Counted from the stretch's first letter, positions 1-5,899 are shown. The stretch: DNA of 7,335 nucleotides from Altererythrobacter sp. (GCA_024636575.1 JAGXGU010000066.1:1-7335); one strand, 5' to 3'. Program-made: numbers and translations. The notes: generated by a model from the sequence alone, not told the origin.

Positions 1-219
1 CTGCTGCAATCGGTGGCCGATACGCAGCCAGAGGATCTGGCGGCAATCACCATGCCTACGCTGGTGCTGTGTGGGGACAAGGACCAGGATAATGGCTCTG
101 CGCCGAAACTCGCGGAACTGCTGACTGATGCGCACTATGTCGAAATTCCCGGAACGCATATGAGCTCGGTCACGGAAGGGGCGATGGGCGATGCGTTGGC
201 GGCATTCCTTAGTGATTGA
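1..219 (+). CDS. Alpha/beta hydrolase, C-terminal fragment (5' end outside window)
   Basis: The open frame runs in from the left edge (first in-window residues LLQSVADTQP) and stops at TGA 217-219, so only about 72 C-terminal residues are present. The pattern MPTLVLCGDKDQDNGSAPKL followed by HYVEIPGTHMSSV is the classic end of an alpha/beta hydrolase. The strand TLVLCGDKD carries the acid-residue region of the catalytic triad, and the His of PGTHM is the probable catalytic histidine. The substrate cannot be told from this fragment; the family includes esterases, lactonases and C-C bond hydrolases. A GTG at 13 could be mistaken for a start, but the homologous fold needs far more upstream sequence, so this is a truncated gene. 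It lies 58 bases upstream of rimB on the same strand, and co-transcription is possible but not shown. Confidence 0.85.
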   Translation: MLQSVADTQPEDLAAITMPTLVLCGDKDQDNGSAPKLAELLTDAHYVEIPGTHMSSVTEGAMGDALAAFLSD

Positions 220-264
220 TCCCATTCTGTGAATTGTTTCCTGACACCTGGAAACCGCAGTGCT

Positions 265-270
265 AGGGGG
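265..270 (+). promoter_or_regulatory. Shine-Dalgarno site of rimB, deciding the ATG 278 start
   Basis: AGGGGG ends 7 bases before ATG 278. An in-frame GTG at 260 lies upstream of this site and has no comparable ribosome-binding sequence, so ATG 278 is preferred. The 236-255 stretch can also form a short GTTTCC/GGAAAC hairpin of unclear meaning. Confidence 0.6.
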
Positions 271-277
271 CACACCG

Positions 278-736
278 ATGAGTAGCAAAACGCCAGAAAG
301 AGACATCTGCGGTTGGCGCGAGATTGTGTCGCTGCCTGAACTCGGGGTGCTGCATCTGCGCGCCAAGGTGGATACCGGCGCCCGGACATCGTCGCTCCAC
401 GCGACCGACATAGAACTGTTCGAACGCGGCGGCGAAGAATGGGCGCGGTTCAAGATCGACGCGGTCGAAGATCATCACCAGATCGTGGAGGCCCCGCGTG
501 TCGCGCACCGGATGATCACCAGTTCCAACGGGGAAAGGCAGGAACGGTTGATTATCAAGACCGAGCTGGCAATGGGGACACAAATTTTCCGTGCGGAGTT
601 CAGTCTTGCCGACCGATCTGATATGCTGCTTCCCATGCTGATCGGACGTACGGCCCTGCGCCGGCGTTTTCTGGTCGATTCGGCTAAATCATTTCTTCTG
701 CCTGACCCGCTTCCTTCGAAGGACACTCCTTTATGA
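278..736 (+). CDS. rimB: RimB-type ATP-dependent zinc protease / RimK-LysX-like protein (PF05618 family)
   Basis: This 152-residue protein is a small retropepsin-like member of the 'ATP-dependent zinc protease' family. Visible family marks are GWREIVSLPELGV (residues 12-24), AKVDTGARTSSLHA (29-42) with the aspartic-protease-like DTGA at 32-35, SSNGERQERLIIKTELAMG (82-100), and the closing LIGRTAL (121-127). In Pseudomonas, RimB is reported to act with RimK by proteolytically trimming the poly-glutamate tails that RimK adds to ribosomal protein S6; applying that role here is inference. It overlaps rimK by four bases (ATGA, 733-736), which points to translational coupling and a shared job. No rimA-like gene is seen beside it; the upstream neighbour is an alpha/beta hydrolase. 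The start is ATG 278 with a good ribosome-binding site. The zinc-protease name is a family label, and activity is not evident from sequence alone. Confidence 0.85.
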   Translation: MSSKTPERDICGWREIVSLPELGVLHLRAKVDTGARTSSLHATDIELFERGGEEWARFKIDAVEDHHQIVEAPRVAHRMITSSNGERQERLIIKTELAMGTQIFRAEFSLADRSDMLLPMLIGRTALRRRFLVDSAKSFLLPDPLPSKDTPL

Positions 737-1638
737 AAATCGCCATGCTGGCGCGGAATCCCAAGCTGTATTCGCATACCCGCCTGGTCGAGGCGGCGGA
801 GCAGCGCGGCCATACGCTCGAAATCTTCAATACCACGCGTTGCACGGTGAACATTGCAAGCCACCGGCCAACGGTGATGTATAACGGTGAAACGCTGGGT
901 AAATTCGATGCCATAATTCCGCGTATCGGGGCGTCGATCACCAATTACGGTCTGGCGGTCCTGCGTCAGTTCGAGATGGGCGGAACCTGGCCGCTGAATG
1001 AAAGCGTGGCGATCGGCCGGAGCCGTGACAAATTGCGGTCGACACAGATCATGGCCAAATACGGCCTCGGCCTGCCGCTGACTGCCTATGCCAACGATCC
1101 GAAACAGGCAGAGGCGATCATCAAGGCGGTCAACGGCCCGCCGGTGGTGATCAAGCTGTTGGAAGGCACGCAGGGCATCGGCGTGGTGCTGGCGGAAACG
1201 CTGAAAGGCGGGGCTTCGATCATCGAGGCGTTTCGCGGGGCCAACGTCAACATCATGGTGCAGGAATTCATCAAGGAAGCGGGCGGATCGGACATTCGCT
1301 GCCTGGTGGTGGGCGGCAAAGTTGTGGCGGCGATGAAGCGGCAGGGCGCAGAGGGCGAGTTTCGCTCCAACCTCCACCGCGGCGGAACCGCGCAATTGAT
1401 CAAGATCACGCCCGAAGAACGATCGACCGCGGTGCGTGCGGCAAAGGCCATGGGGCTGAACGTCTGCGGCGTCGATCTGCTGCGCAGCAATCACGGACCG
1501 GTGATCATGGAAGTGAACTCCTCCCCCGGCCTGGAAGGTATCGAAAACGCGACCGGCAAGGATATCGCCGGACAGATCATCGAATTCATCGAAGTGAATG
1601 CGAAGGCTGGCAAGACGAAGACGAAGGGGGCGGGGTGA
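733..1638 (+). CDS. rimK: RimK, ribosomal protein S6--L-glutamate ligase (ATP-grasp)
   Basis: At 301 residues the protein matches E. coli RimK (about 300) along its whole length. It is a cytoplasmic ATP-grasp ligase that adds glutamate residues to the C-terminus of ribosomal protein S6. Visible marks are the N-terminal MKIAMLARNPKLYSHTRL, FDAIIPRIGASIT (58-70), PLNESVAIGRSRDKLRS (87-103), the ATP-binding VVIKLLEGTQGIGVVLAET (138-156) with Lys141, VQEFIKEAGGSDIRCLVVG (176-194), RSNLHRGG (211-218), and GVDLL plus IMEVNSSPGLEGIE (258-271) with the metal-binding Glu260 and Asn262. Its ATG lies inside the rimB stop (ATGA), so the two are probably translated together. The last ten residues are Lys/Gly-rich and not conserved. 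The likely substrate gene rpsF lies about 4 kb away, but its encoded tail is unusual for a RimK target. Confidence 0.96.
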   Translation: MKIAMLARNPKLYSHTRLVEAAEQRGHTLEIFNTTRCTVNIASHRPTVMYNGETLGKFDAIIPRIGASITNYGLAVLRQFEMGGTWPLNESVAIGRSRDKLRSTQIMAKYGLGLPLTAYANDPKQAEAIIKAVNGPPVVIKLLEGTQGIGVVLAETLKGGASIIEAFRGANVNIMVQEFIKEAGGSDIRCLVVGGKVVAAMKRQGAEGEFRSNLHRGGTAQLIKITPEERSTAVRAAKAMGLNVCGVDLLRSNHGPVIMEVNSSPGLEGIENATGKDIAGQIIEFIEVNAKAGKTKTKGAG

Positions 1639-1642
1639 GGCG

Positions 1643-1673
1643 CAAGTCCGCTAACCATCCAGTTGCGGACTTG
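1643..1673 (+). terminator. Hairpin after rimK, possible terminator without U-tract
   Basis: CAAGTCCGC (1643-1651) pairs perfectly with GCGGACTTG (1665-1673). With one bulged T, the inner AAC (1653-1655) also pairs with GTT (1662-1664), leaving a 6-base loop. It begins 4 bases after the rimK stop, where a terminator or mRNA 3' stabiliser would be expected. No T-run follows (the next bases are ACTCTGAG), so it is not a standard intrinsic terminator. Confidence 0.5.
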
Positions 1674-1720
1674 ACTCTGAGTAAACAGTGGGGATGCGGC
1701 AAGGAGTATGGTCTCCTTAC

Positions 1721-1750
1721 TTGACGGAATTGTGGTCCAGCAGATATGTA
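1721..1750 (+). promoter_or_regulatory. Weak candidate promoter for the exported-protein gene
   Basis: TTGACG (1721-1726) is a good -35-like hexamer. TATGTA (1745-1750), 18 bases further, is only a fair -10 match (3 of 6). It sits in the AT-rich leader about 75 bases upstream of ATG 1804 and after the rimK hairpin, where a separate promoter for the next gene would be needed. The rest of 1639-1803 holds no convincing gene apart from a possible 7-codon ORF. Confidence 0.3.
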
Positions 1751-1775
1751 GAAAGTAATACTAGAAGAGGTCGAA

Positions 1776-1799
1776 ATGAACTTAATAAAGGGGGAATAA
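1776..1799 (+). CDS. Possible 7-codon leader ORF (MNLIKGE)
   Basis: ATG AAC TTA ATA AAG GGG GAA TAA is preceded by a purine-rich AGAAGAGG (1763-1770) five bases upstream, which is a good ribosome-binding site. Its last codons contain the AAGGGGG that serves as ribosome-binding site for the gene starting at 1804, and it stops only 4 bases before that ATG. The arrangement would suit a leader peptide whose translation opens or blocks the next start. An ORF this short can easily arise by chance in AT-rich sequence, so this is only a candidate. Confidence 0.25.
   Translation: MNLIKGE
1788..1794 (+). promoter_or_regulatory. Shine-Dalgarno site for the gene at 1804
   Basis: AAGGGGG ends nine bases before ATG 1804. 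It supports that start, which also gives a clean signal peptide at the N-terminus. Confidence 0.6.
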
Positions 1800-1803
1800 T
1801 TAT

Positions 1804-2823
1804 ATGCCGAGATACCGAACCAGCCGTCTGCTCTTGGCCTTTTTGGGCCTATCTTTGGTCTTCAATCCTGCACTCGTGACGAATGTTGCAATAGGGAAAG
1901 ATGTCCCCGCAGTAAAAGTGTCCGGAAAAGATGCCGTAAAAGGTGCATCTTCCGTCGCAATCGGGGCCTTCAATGTGGGCTTTATTTTCGAATCAACGGA
2001 TCAGATAAAAAAGACCGGTGGTATTCTGGCGGCTGTTGGTGGTGTCACCAAAGCGAAAAGTAGTTTGGTTGGCGTAACGCCGGAAATGATGCAGCAAATT
2101 GCCGACGCAGCCTATGCGGATCTGGTCAAGCAGTTGATCGCCAACGGGTTTGTAGTTGCCGAACCCGCCGCAGTTTTCGCTAGCGATGCCTTGGCCACCA
2201 AGGGCAAGGTTGAACCGGCAGAAGCGACGATTCTTCTGGAAAAGAAGAGCAAGGGAAAAGCAACTTACATGTATCCGGCAGTCCTTCCTCGACAGATTTT
2301 GATTGCAGGAGACATACCAACAAGTGGCGGTTTAGGTCAGATCGGAAACAACATGGTCTACGCTCAAAATGGAGTCGCGTTGGGAGCCTACGCGCGCTCT
2401 TCAGGCATGCCGGTAATTACTGCTACCTATCTTATCGATTTCTCAGATCAGCAACGTCCGGGCGCTTTTGATTTCGGAGGCTTGAAGGTCAATGCCAACC
2501 TCTCGGTAACGTCTGGCTATTCAAAAATGACGGTACTTGGGGCCAATGGAAAACAGACTGTCCTGACTCTTGGCCAATCGGTTTCGGTCGACGGGGAGTT
2601 TATTGACATTGGAGATGCGAGCAGTGGTGGCGAGAAGGGCACGCAAGCGGCTGCCAATGTGGCGGGTGGACTTGCAGCCGCTGCGGGTCTCGGTGGGCTT
2701 GGTTTTGGCAAGACTCGGAAATATGAATTCAACGCCAAGCCGGGGAATTATGAAGAAGGTGCAACCAAGGCTGCAAGCCTAGCAAATCAACTCCTGGTGA
2801 CCCAATTGACCGACCTAAGATAA
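1804..2823 (+). CDS. Exported protein of unknown function with N-terminal signal peptide
   Basis: I do not recognise this 339-residue protein. It begins with three arginines (MPRYRTSR), then a hydrophobic core (residues 9-25), and so looks exported or membrane-anchored. There is no lipobox cysteine, and the cleavage site is unclear. Residues 50-62 (SVAIGAFNVGFIF) and 97-120 (QQIADAAYADLVKQLIANGFVVAE) look like a strand followed by a helix and strand, loosely recalling envelope proteins of the CsgG/LpoB type; that resemblance is weak inference. Residues 160-245 alternate strand-like stretches (VLPRQILIAGD, VITATYLIDF, LKVNANLSVTS). A Gly/Ala-rich segment (282-302) could be a flexible or membrane-contacting stretch. 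A 120-base block (1981-2100) is about 44% GC against about 62% in rimK, suggesting acquisition or relaxed composition. It appears monocistronic, flanked by rimK and the convergent amn. Confidence 0.85.
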   Translation: MPRYRTSRLLLAFLGLSLVFNPALVTNVAIGKDVPAVKVSGKDAVKGASSVAIGAFNVGFIFESTDQIKKTGGILAAVGGVTKAKSSLVGVTPEMMQQIADAAYADLVKQLIANGFVVAEPAAVFASDALATKGKVEPAEATILLEKKSKGKATYMYPAVLPRQILIAGDIPTSGGLGQIGNNMVYAQNGVALGAYARSSGMPVITATYLIDFSDQQRPGAFDFGGLKVNANLSVTSGYSKMTVLGANGKQTVLTLGQSVSVDGEFIDIGDASSGGEKGTQAAANVAGGLAAAAGLGGLGFGKTRKYEFNAKPGNYEEGATKAASLANQLLVTQLTDLR

Positions 2824-2989
2824 AGGGCTGAGAATCAGAAGTTTGGGGTGTCGAGATTTTTATTTGATAGCGCGCCATCCGGCGCCCCACCCCCGCGGAT
2901 AAATTTAAACGCAAGGACTTGACCAAAGTTTTGGTTTGAATTTGATCGTCAGCTAACGACCGGTTGAACCCACCACCCAATATCAGGCA
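2824..2989. other. Intergenic region between convergent genes, with small inverted repeats
   Basis: This 166-base gap separates the ends of the exported-protein gene (+) and amn (-). It contains GCGCC-ATCC-GGCGC (2872-2885, 5-bp stem) and ACCAA-AGTT-TTGGT (2922-2935, 5-bp stem). The latter is followed on the plus strand by T-rich TTGAATTTG, so it may be a weak terminator for the plus-strand gene. No strong intrinsic terminator is seen for amn, and I see no coding sequence here. Confidence 0.35.
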
Positions 2990-4429
2990 TCACCTAAACG
3001 GCGGTTCGTTAAACGCCCGCAATTTGCGGGAATGCAGCCTCGGCCCCTCTGCCCGCAGCAAGCGGCAGGCGGTCACGCCGATTTTCAGATGCGCGCTGAT
3101 TGCTTCTTCGTAGAAGCGGTTGGCTTGTCCGGGCAACTTGATTTCGCCGTGCAGCGGTTTGTCCGACACGCATAGCATCGTGCCGTAGGGGACGCGGAAA
3201 CGGTAACCCTGGGCGGCGATGGTGGCGCTTTCCATGTCGATCCCGACGGCGCGGCTGAGGGACAGACGGCGGGCCGAATGGGTGTAGCGCAATTCCCAAT
3301 TGCGATCATCGGTGGTGACGACGGTGCCGGTGCGCATGCGCTTTTTCAGATCCGCCCCGTGGGAGCCGCTGACTTCCTGGGCCGCCGCTGCCAATGCCTG
3401 CTGAACCTCGGCAATTGCGGGCAGGGGAATTTCAGGTGGCAGGACATGGTCGAGCACGTGATCGTCCCGCAGATATGCGTGGGCGAGCACGTAATCGCCG
3501 ATCTTCTGGCTGGGCCGTAACCCTCCACAGTGCCCGATCATCAGCCATGCCTCGGGCCGCAAGACGGCAAGATGATCGGTGATGGTCTTCGCGTTGGACG
3601 GGCCGACGCCGATATTGACGAGTGTGATCCCGGCGCGCCCTTCGCCGATCAGATGATAGGCGGGCATCTGGTGCCGCCGCCATGCGGTATCGGACAGATG
3701 GTTGCGGGCATTTTCCAGCGGCTGTTCCAGATACATTCCGCCAGCACCCGCCAGCGCAGTATATCCGTTCTTGCCCACTTGTTCGCCCGCCCAGTCAACG
3801 AATTCATCAACATAGCGGTGATAGTTGGTGAACAGGATGAAACGTTGGAAATGATCCGGGCTGGTCCCGGTATAATGTGCCAGCCGGGCCAGGCTGAAAT
3901 CGGTCCGCAGCCCGTCGAACAGCGATAGGGGGATCGGGCCGCTCATTGCGTCGATCTCGATCCCGTCGGCCAGTTCGTCGCCAATATCGGCAAGTTCCGT
4001 GGCAGGGAAATGCTGGGCCAGGGTTTGCGGGCTGATCCCCGCCAGTTCCGCCCCGATCGCGCCATCGAGTACATAGGGGAAGGGGATTTCCTGGCGCGAT
4101 GCGCGCACTTCCAGATCGATGTCGTAATCGGCCCCGATCAGTTCCAGCTGCTCTGTCAGATAGTCCGCGAACATCTGCGGACGCGTGACTGTGGTGGCAT
4201 AGATGCCGGGCCTGTTCAGCCGGCCGAATGCGCGGCTTCGGTCTTCCGGCTGCTTTCCGCCGGTAAAGCGCATGACCAGTTCGGGATAGGCATAGCTGCC
4301 ATCCGTCCGCCGTTCCTGCGGGGGCAGGGTGCCGTCACGGCCGAAGGCGATGACATCGGCGCGCAGTCGCCCGACCGCAGCATTATAGAGCGTTTCCAGC
4401 TCGTCGATAATTTTCTCGATTGATTCCAT
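2990..4429 (-). CDS. amn: AMP nucleosidase
   Basis: Amn hydrolyses AMP to adenine and ribose 5-phosphate, a cytoplasmic step in purine balance. The 479-residue product (E. coli about 484) matches the E. coli enzyme from start to end. The N-terminal Amn-specific domain includes RAFGRLNRPGIYATTVTRP, EIPFPYVLDG and TELADIGDELADGI. The nucleoside-phosphorylase-fold C-terminal domain has LVNIGVGPSNAKT (about 270-282), MIGHCGGLR (297-305), GDYVLAHAYLRDDHVLD, TGTVVTTDDRNWELRY, IDMESATIAAQGYRFR (397-412, with the nucleoside-binding Met-Glu) and CVSDKPLHGEIKLPGQANRFY (420-440, with the probable catalytic Asp423). It ends in NEPPFR, as in E. coli. The frame stays open to GTG 4486, but those 19 extra codons would begin at the foot of the rplI terminator and have no homologous counterpart, so ATG 4429 is chosen. 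No good Shine-Dalgarno precedes it. Confidence 0.96.
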   Translation of the reverse strand: MESIEKIIDELETLYNAAVGRLRADVIAFGRDGTLPPQERRTDGSYAYPELVMRFTGGKQPEDRSRAFGRLNRPGIYATTVTRPQMFADYLTEQLELIGADYDIDLEVRASRQEIPFPYVLDGAIGAELAGISPQTLAQHFPATELADIGDELADGIEIDAMSGPIPLSLFDGLRTDFSLARLAHYTGTSPDHFQRFILFTNYHRYVDEFVDWAGEQVGKNGYTALAGAGGMYLEQPLENARNHLSDTAWRRHQMPAYHLIGEGRAGITLVNIGVGPSNAKTITDHLAVLRPEAWLMIGHCGGLRPSQKIGDYVLAHAYLRDDHVLDHVLPPEIPLPAIAEVQQALAAAAQEVSGSHGADLKKRMRTGTVVTTDDRNWELRYTHSARRLSLSRAVGIDMESATIAAQGYRFRVPYGTMLCVSDKPLHGEIKLPGQANRFYEEAISAHLKIGVTACRLLRAEGPRLHSRKLRAFNEPPFR

Positions 4430-4486
4430 CTGCGGCAGATAGCGCGCCGAACACGACAATTCAAAGTCCCAGTTCGATGAACACAC

Positions 4487-4519
4487 AAAAAAGGGCGCTG
4501 CCCTTGCGGGAAGCGCCCT
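4487..4519 (-). terminator. Intrinsic terminator of the rpsF-rpsR-rplI operon
   Basis: On the minus strand AGGGCGCT (4519-4512) pairs with AGCGCCCT (4499-4492), and inside the loop CCC (4510-4508) pairs with GGG (4503-4501). The stem runs directly into a run of six T (4492-4487). It begins 20 bases after the rplI stop, which is the expected layout for a strong rho-independent terminator. It lies about 60 bases upstream of the amn start, so amn probably has its own promoter, although none is clear. Confidence 0.92.
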
Positions 4520-4539
4520 GTTTCATTGATCTGAAAGGC

Positions 4540-5172
4540 TTAGGCTTCGGTTTCTTCCGTAGCTTCTGCTTGTTCTTCACCGGTTTCGTCGAGCATGTCG
4601 GCGGGAATTTCACCCGGCTCGAGCGTCGGGTCGACAGCTTCGGTGAAGCCGCCGGTGCCGTCAGCCTGATCTACTTCGAACATGGCTTTCATGACATCGA
4701 CGCCCTGGCGCTGCAGTTCGGCTTCATCGTCCGAACGCGCGACATTGGCTTTCACCATCACGTCGACTTCGGCGTGGAGGCGAACGCGGACGTCGAACAC
4801 GCCCAATGTCTTGATCGGATGTTCGAGAATGACCATTTTCTTGGTCAATTCATGCCCTTGCGCGGCCAATCCTTCGACGATGTCGCGGACGGTAACCGAG
4901 CCATACAGCTGACCGGAATTCGAAGATGCGCGGATCAGCACCACTTCGGCGCCGGCAACCTTCTCGCCAGACTTTTCGGCTTCGCCGCGAAGAACTTCGT
5001 TTTCTTTTTCCAACCGTTCCCGGTTGGCTTCGAAAACGGCCTTGTTCGCCGAATTGGCGCGCAGGGCTTTCTTGTTGGGAAGCAGGAAGTTGCGGGCGTA
5101 ACCGTCTTTTACGGTAACAACGTCACCAATCGTGCCGAGTTTCTCGATACGTTCGAGGAGAATGATATCCAT
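4540..5172 (-). CDS. rplI: 50S ribosomal protein L9 with long acidic C-terminal tail
   Basis: L9 binds 23S rRNA near the L1 stalk and helps keep reading frame. The N-terminal domain is clear: MDIILLERIEKLGTIGDVVTVKDGYARNFLLPNKKA (1-36), including the L9 signature GYARNFLLP (24-32). A charged helix follows (about 40-72), then the C-terminal domain with SGQLYGSVTVRDI (86-98) and the HPIKTLGVFDVRVRLHAEV region (118-136). E. coli L9 is about 149 residues; this one has 210. The extra 60 residues end in an acidic tail (195-210, eight of sixteen are Asp/Glu). Extended L9 tails are common in alphaproteobacteria as far as I recall. A good AAGGGAG ribosome-binding site (5180-5186) overlaps the rpsR stop, and the gap to rpsR is 12 bases. 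It is the last gene of the operon. Confidence 0.97.
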   Translation of the reverse strand: MDIILLERIEKLGTIGDVVTVKDGYARNFLLPNKKALRANSANKAVFEANRERLEKENEVLRGEAEKSGEKVAGAEVVLIRASSNSGQLYGSVTVRDIVEGLAAQGHELTKKMVILEHPIKTLGVFDVRVRLHAEVDVMVKANVARSDDEAELQRQGVDVMKAMFEVDQADGTGGFTEAVDPTLEPGEIPADMLDETGEEQAEATEETEA

Positions 5173-5184
5173 GGAACTTCTCCC

Positions 5185-5409
5185 TTACTTGACGAGGTAG
5201 GGCAGCAGGCCGATTTGGCGTGCGCGCTTGATCGCCTTGGCCAGCTCGCGCTGCTTCTTGGCGGATACGGCGGTAATGCGACTGGGTACGATCTTGCCAC
5301 GTTCGGACATGAAGCCCTGCAGCAACCGCACATCTTTATAATCGATGGCGGGGGCACCTTTGCCCGAGAACGGGCAGCTCTTGCGGCGGCGGAAAAACGG
5401 ACGGGCCAT
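5185..5409 (-). CDS. rpsR: 30S ribosomal protein S18
   Basis: This 74-residue protein is S18, which pairs with S6 on the 16S rRNA platform of the small subunit. The family pattern is complete: RPFFRRRKSCPF at the N-terminus, IDYKDVRLLQGFMSERGKIVPSRITAVSAKKQRELAKAIKRARQIGLLPYL through the rest. Only one Cys (residue 12) is seen, in KSCPF. Its ATG shares one base with the rpsF stop (TGATG), which indicates coupled translation of S6 and S18. It also has an AGGA-type ribosome-binding site inside the rpsF 3' end. Length is normal for the family. Confidence 0.97.
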   Translation of the reverse strand: MARPFFRRRKSCPFSGKGAPAIDYKDVRLLQGFMSERGKIVPSRITAVSAKKQRELAKAIKRARQIGLLPYLVK

Positions 5410-5774
5410 CAGTAACGTTCCTCACGATCGGTGCGCTTCTTGCGGTCACGGTCCTGCTTGCGCATCATGGCAGACGGGCCTTCTTCATGCTCGTCAACCC
5501 GGACAGTCAGGTAACGAATGACATCTTCGTTGATCCGCGTCTGGCGTTCCAGTTCGGCCACAACGGAGCCGGGGCCCTCGATGTTGAGCAGCACGAAATG
5601 CGCCTTGCGGTTACGGTCGATCTTGTAAGCAAGGTTCTTCAGGCCCCAGGTTTCCGTCTTGGTAACCTTGCCTTCATTCGCTTCGATGATTTCGGTGGCT
5701 GATGCCGCCAGCGCATCAACTTGAGCCTGGCTCAAATCCTGACGCGCGAGAAAGACATGCTCGTATAGAGCCAT
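5409..5774 (-). CDS. rpsF: 30S ribosomal protein S6
   Basis: S6 binds the central domain of 16S rRNA together with S18. The 121-residue product begins MALYEHVFLARQDLS and contains the S6 pattern TETWGLKNLAYKIDRNRKAHFVLLNIEG (40-67), ELERQTRINEDVIRYLTVRVD (74-94), then a charged tail. The frame is open to an upstream GTG at 5882, but ATG 5774 has a clear AAGGAAG ribosome-binding site five bases away (5780-5786) and matches the family start, so the 36 upstream codons are rejected. The tail ends RKKRTDREERY and is mostly basic; E. coli S6, the classic RimK target, ends in an acidic stretch with terminal glutamates. This matters because rimK lies in the same window. It is the first gene of the rpsF-rpsR-rplI operon. 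Confidence 0.96.
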   Translation of the reverse strand: MALYEHVFLARQDLSQAQVDALAASATEIIEANEGKVTKTETWGLKNLAYKIDRNRKAHFVLLNIEGPGSVVAELERQTRINEDVIRYLTVRVDEHEEGPSAMMRKQDRDRKKRTDREERY

Positions 5775-5893
5775 CTTTGCTTCCTTCACATTGTAATGTC
5801 GATCGCTGGCTGATCCGCGGGATTGCGGGGCCCCTCCGACTTTCTTCAATTCACTCCCTTGCGGCAGCGAAGGCGGGCTCATAGCCGGTCAGC
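5775..5893 (-). promoter_or_regulatory. 5' leader of the rpsF operon, possible autoregulatory region
   Basis: If the candidate -10 at 5894-5899 is used, the mRNA has a leader of roughly 110 bases with several small inverted repeats. One is ACAT-TACA-ATGT (5788-5799), directly upstream of the ribosome-binding site; others are GATC-N7-GATC (5801-5815) and a GC-rich GGGGCCCC block. S6:S18 is known in many bacteria to bind an RNA motif in its own mRNA leader. I cannot confirm that motif here by eye, so the regulatory reading is inference. Confidence 0.3.
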
Positions 5894-5899
5894 AGTATA
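5894..5899 (-). promoter_or_regulatory. Candidate -10 element of the rpsF operon
   Basis: On the minus strand TATACT matches the -10 consensus at 5 of 6 positions and lies about 120 bases upstream of rpsF. No good -35 is found at the proper distance, so confidence is limited. Confidence 0.3.

Noticed and set aside
236..255. GTTTCC/GGAAAC hairpin as terminator of the hydrolase gene
   Set aside because: A six-pair stem with an eight-base loop and no T-run, close to the rimB ribosome-binding site, is too weak to call.
475..1494. Long minus-strand open frame (339 codons) antisense to rimB and rimK
   Set aside because: It mirrors two clearly homologous genes, and its His/Arg/Asp-rich translation has no family pattern; this is typical of antisense frames in GC-rich DNA.
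1688..1879. 63-codon plus-strand frame overlapping the start of the exported-protein gene
   Set aside because: It overlaps the signal-peptide region in another frame, and its translation shows no family pattern.
1639..2989. Low-GC segment as an insertion sequence or genomic island with mobility genes
   Set aside because: No transposase, integrase, terminal inverted repeats or target duplication could be found by eye; only base composition supports transfer.
4430..4486. 19-codon N-terminal extension of amn from GTG 4486
   Set aside because: It would start at the foot of the rplI terminator, lacks a ribosome-binding site, and has no counterpart in E. coli Amn.
4420..5415. Plus-strand open frame of 331 codons across rplI and rpsR
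   Set aside because: It lies opposite three unmistakable ribosomal and amn features and crosses the terminator; a shadow frame.
5775..5882. 36-codon N-terminal extension of rpsF from GTG 5882
   Set aside because: ATG 5774 has a strong ribosome-binding site and fits the S6 family start; the extension reads through leader sequence.
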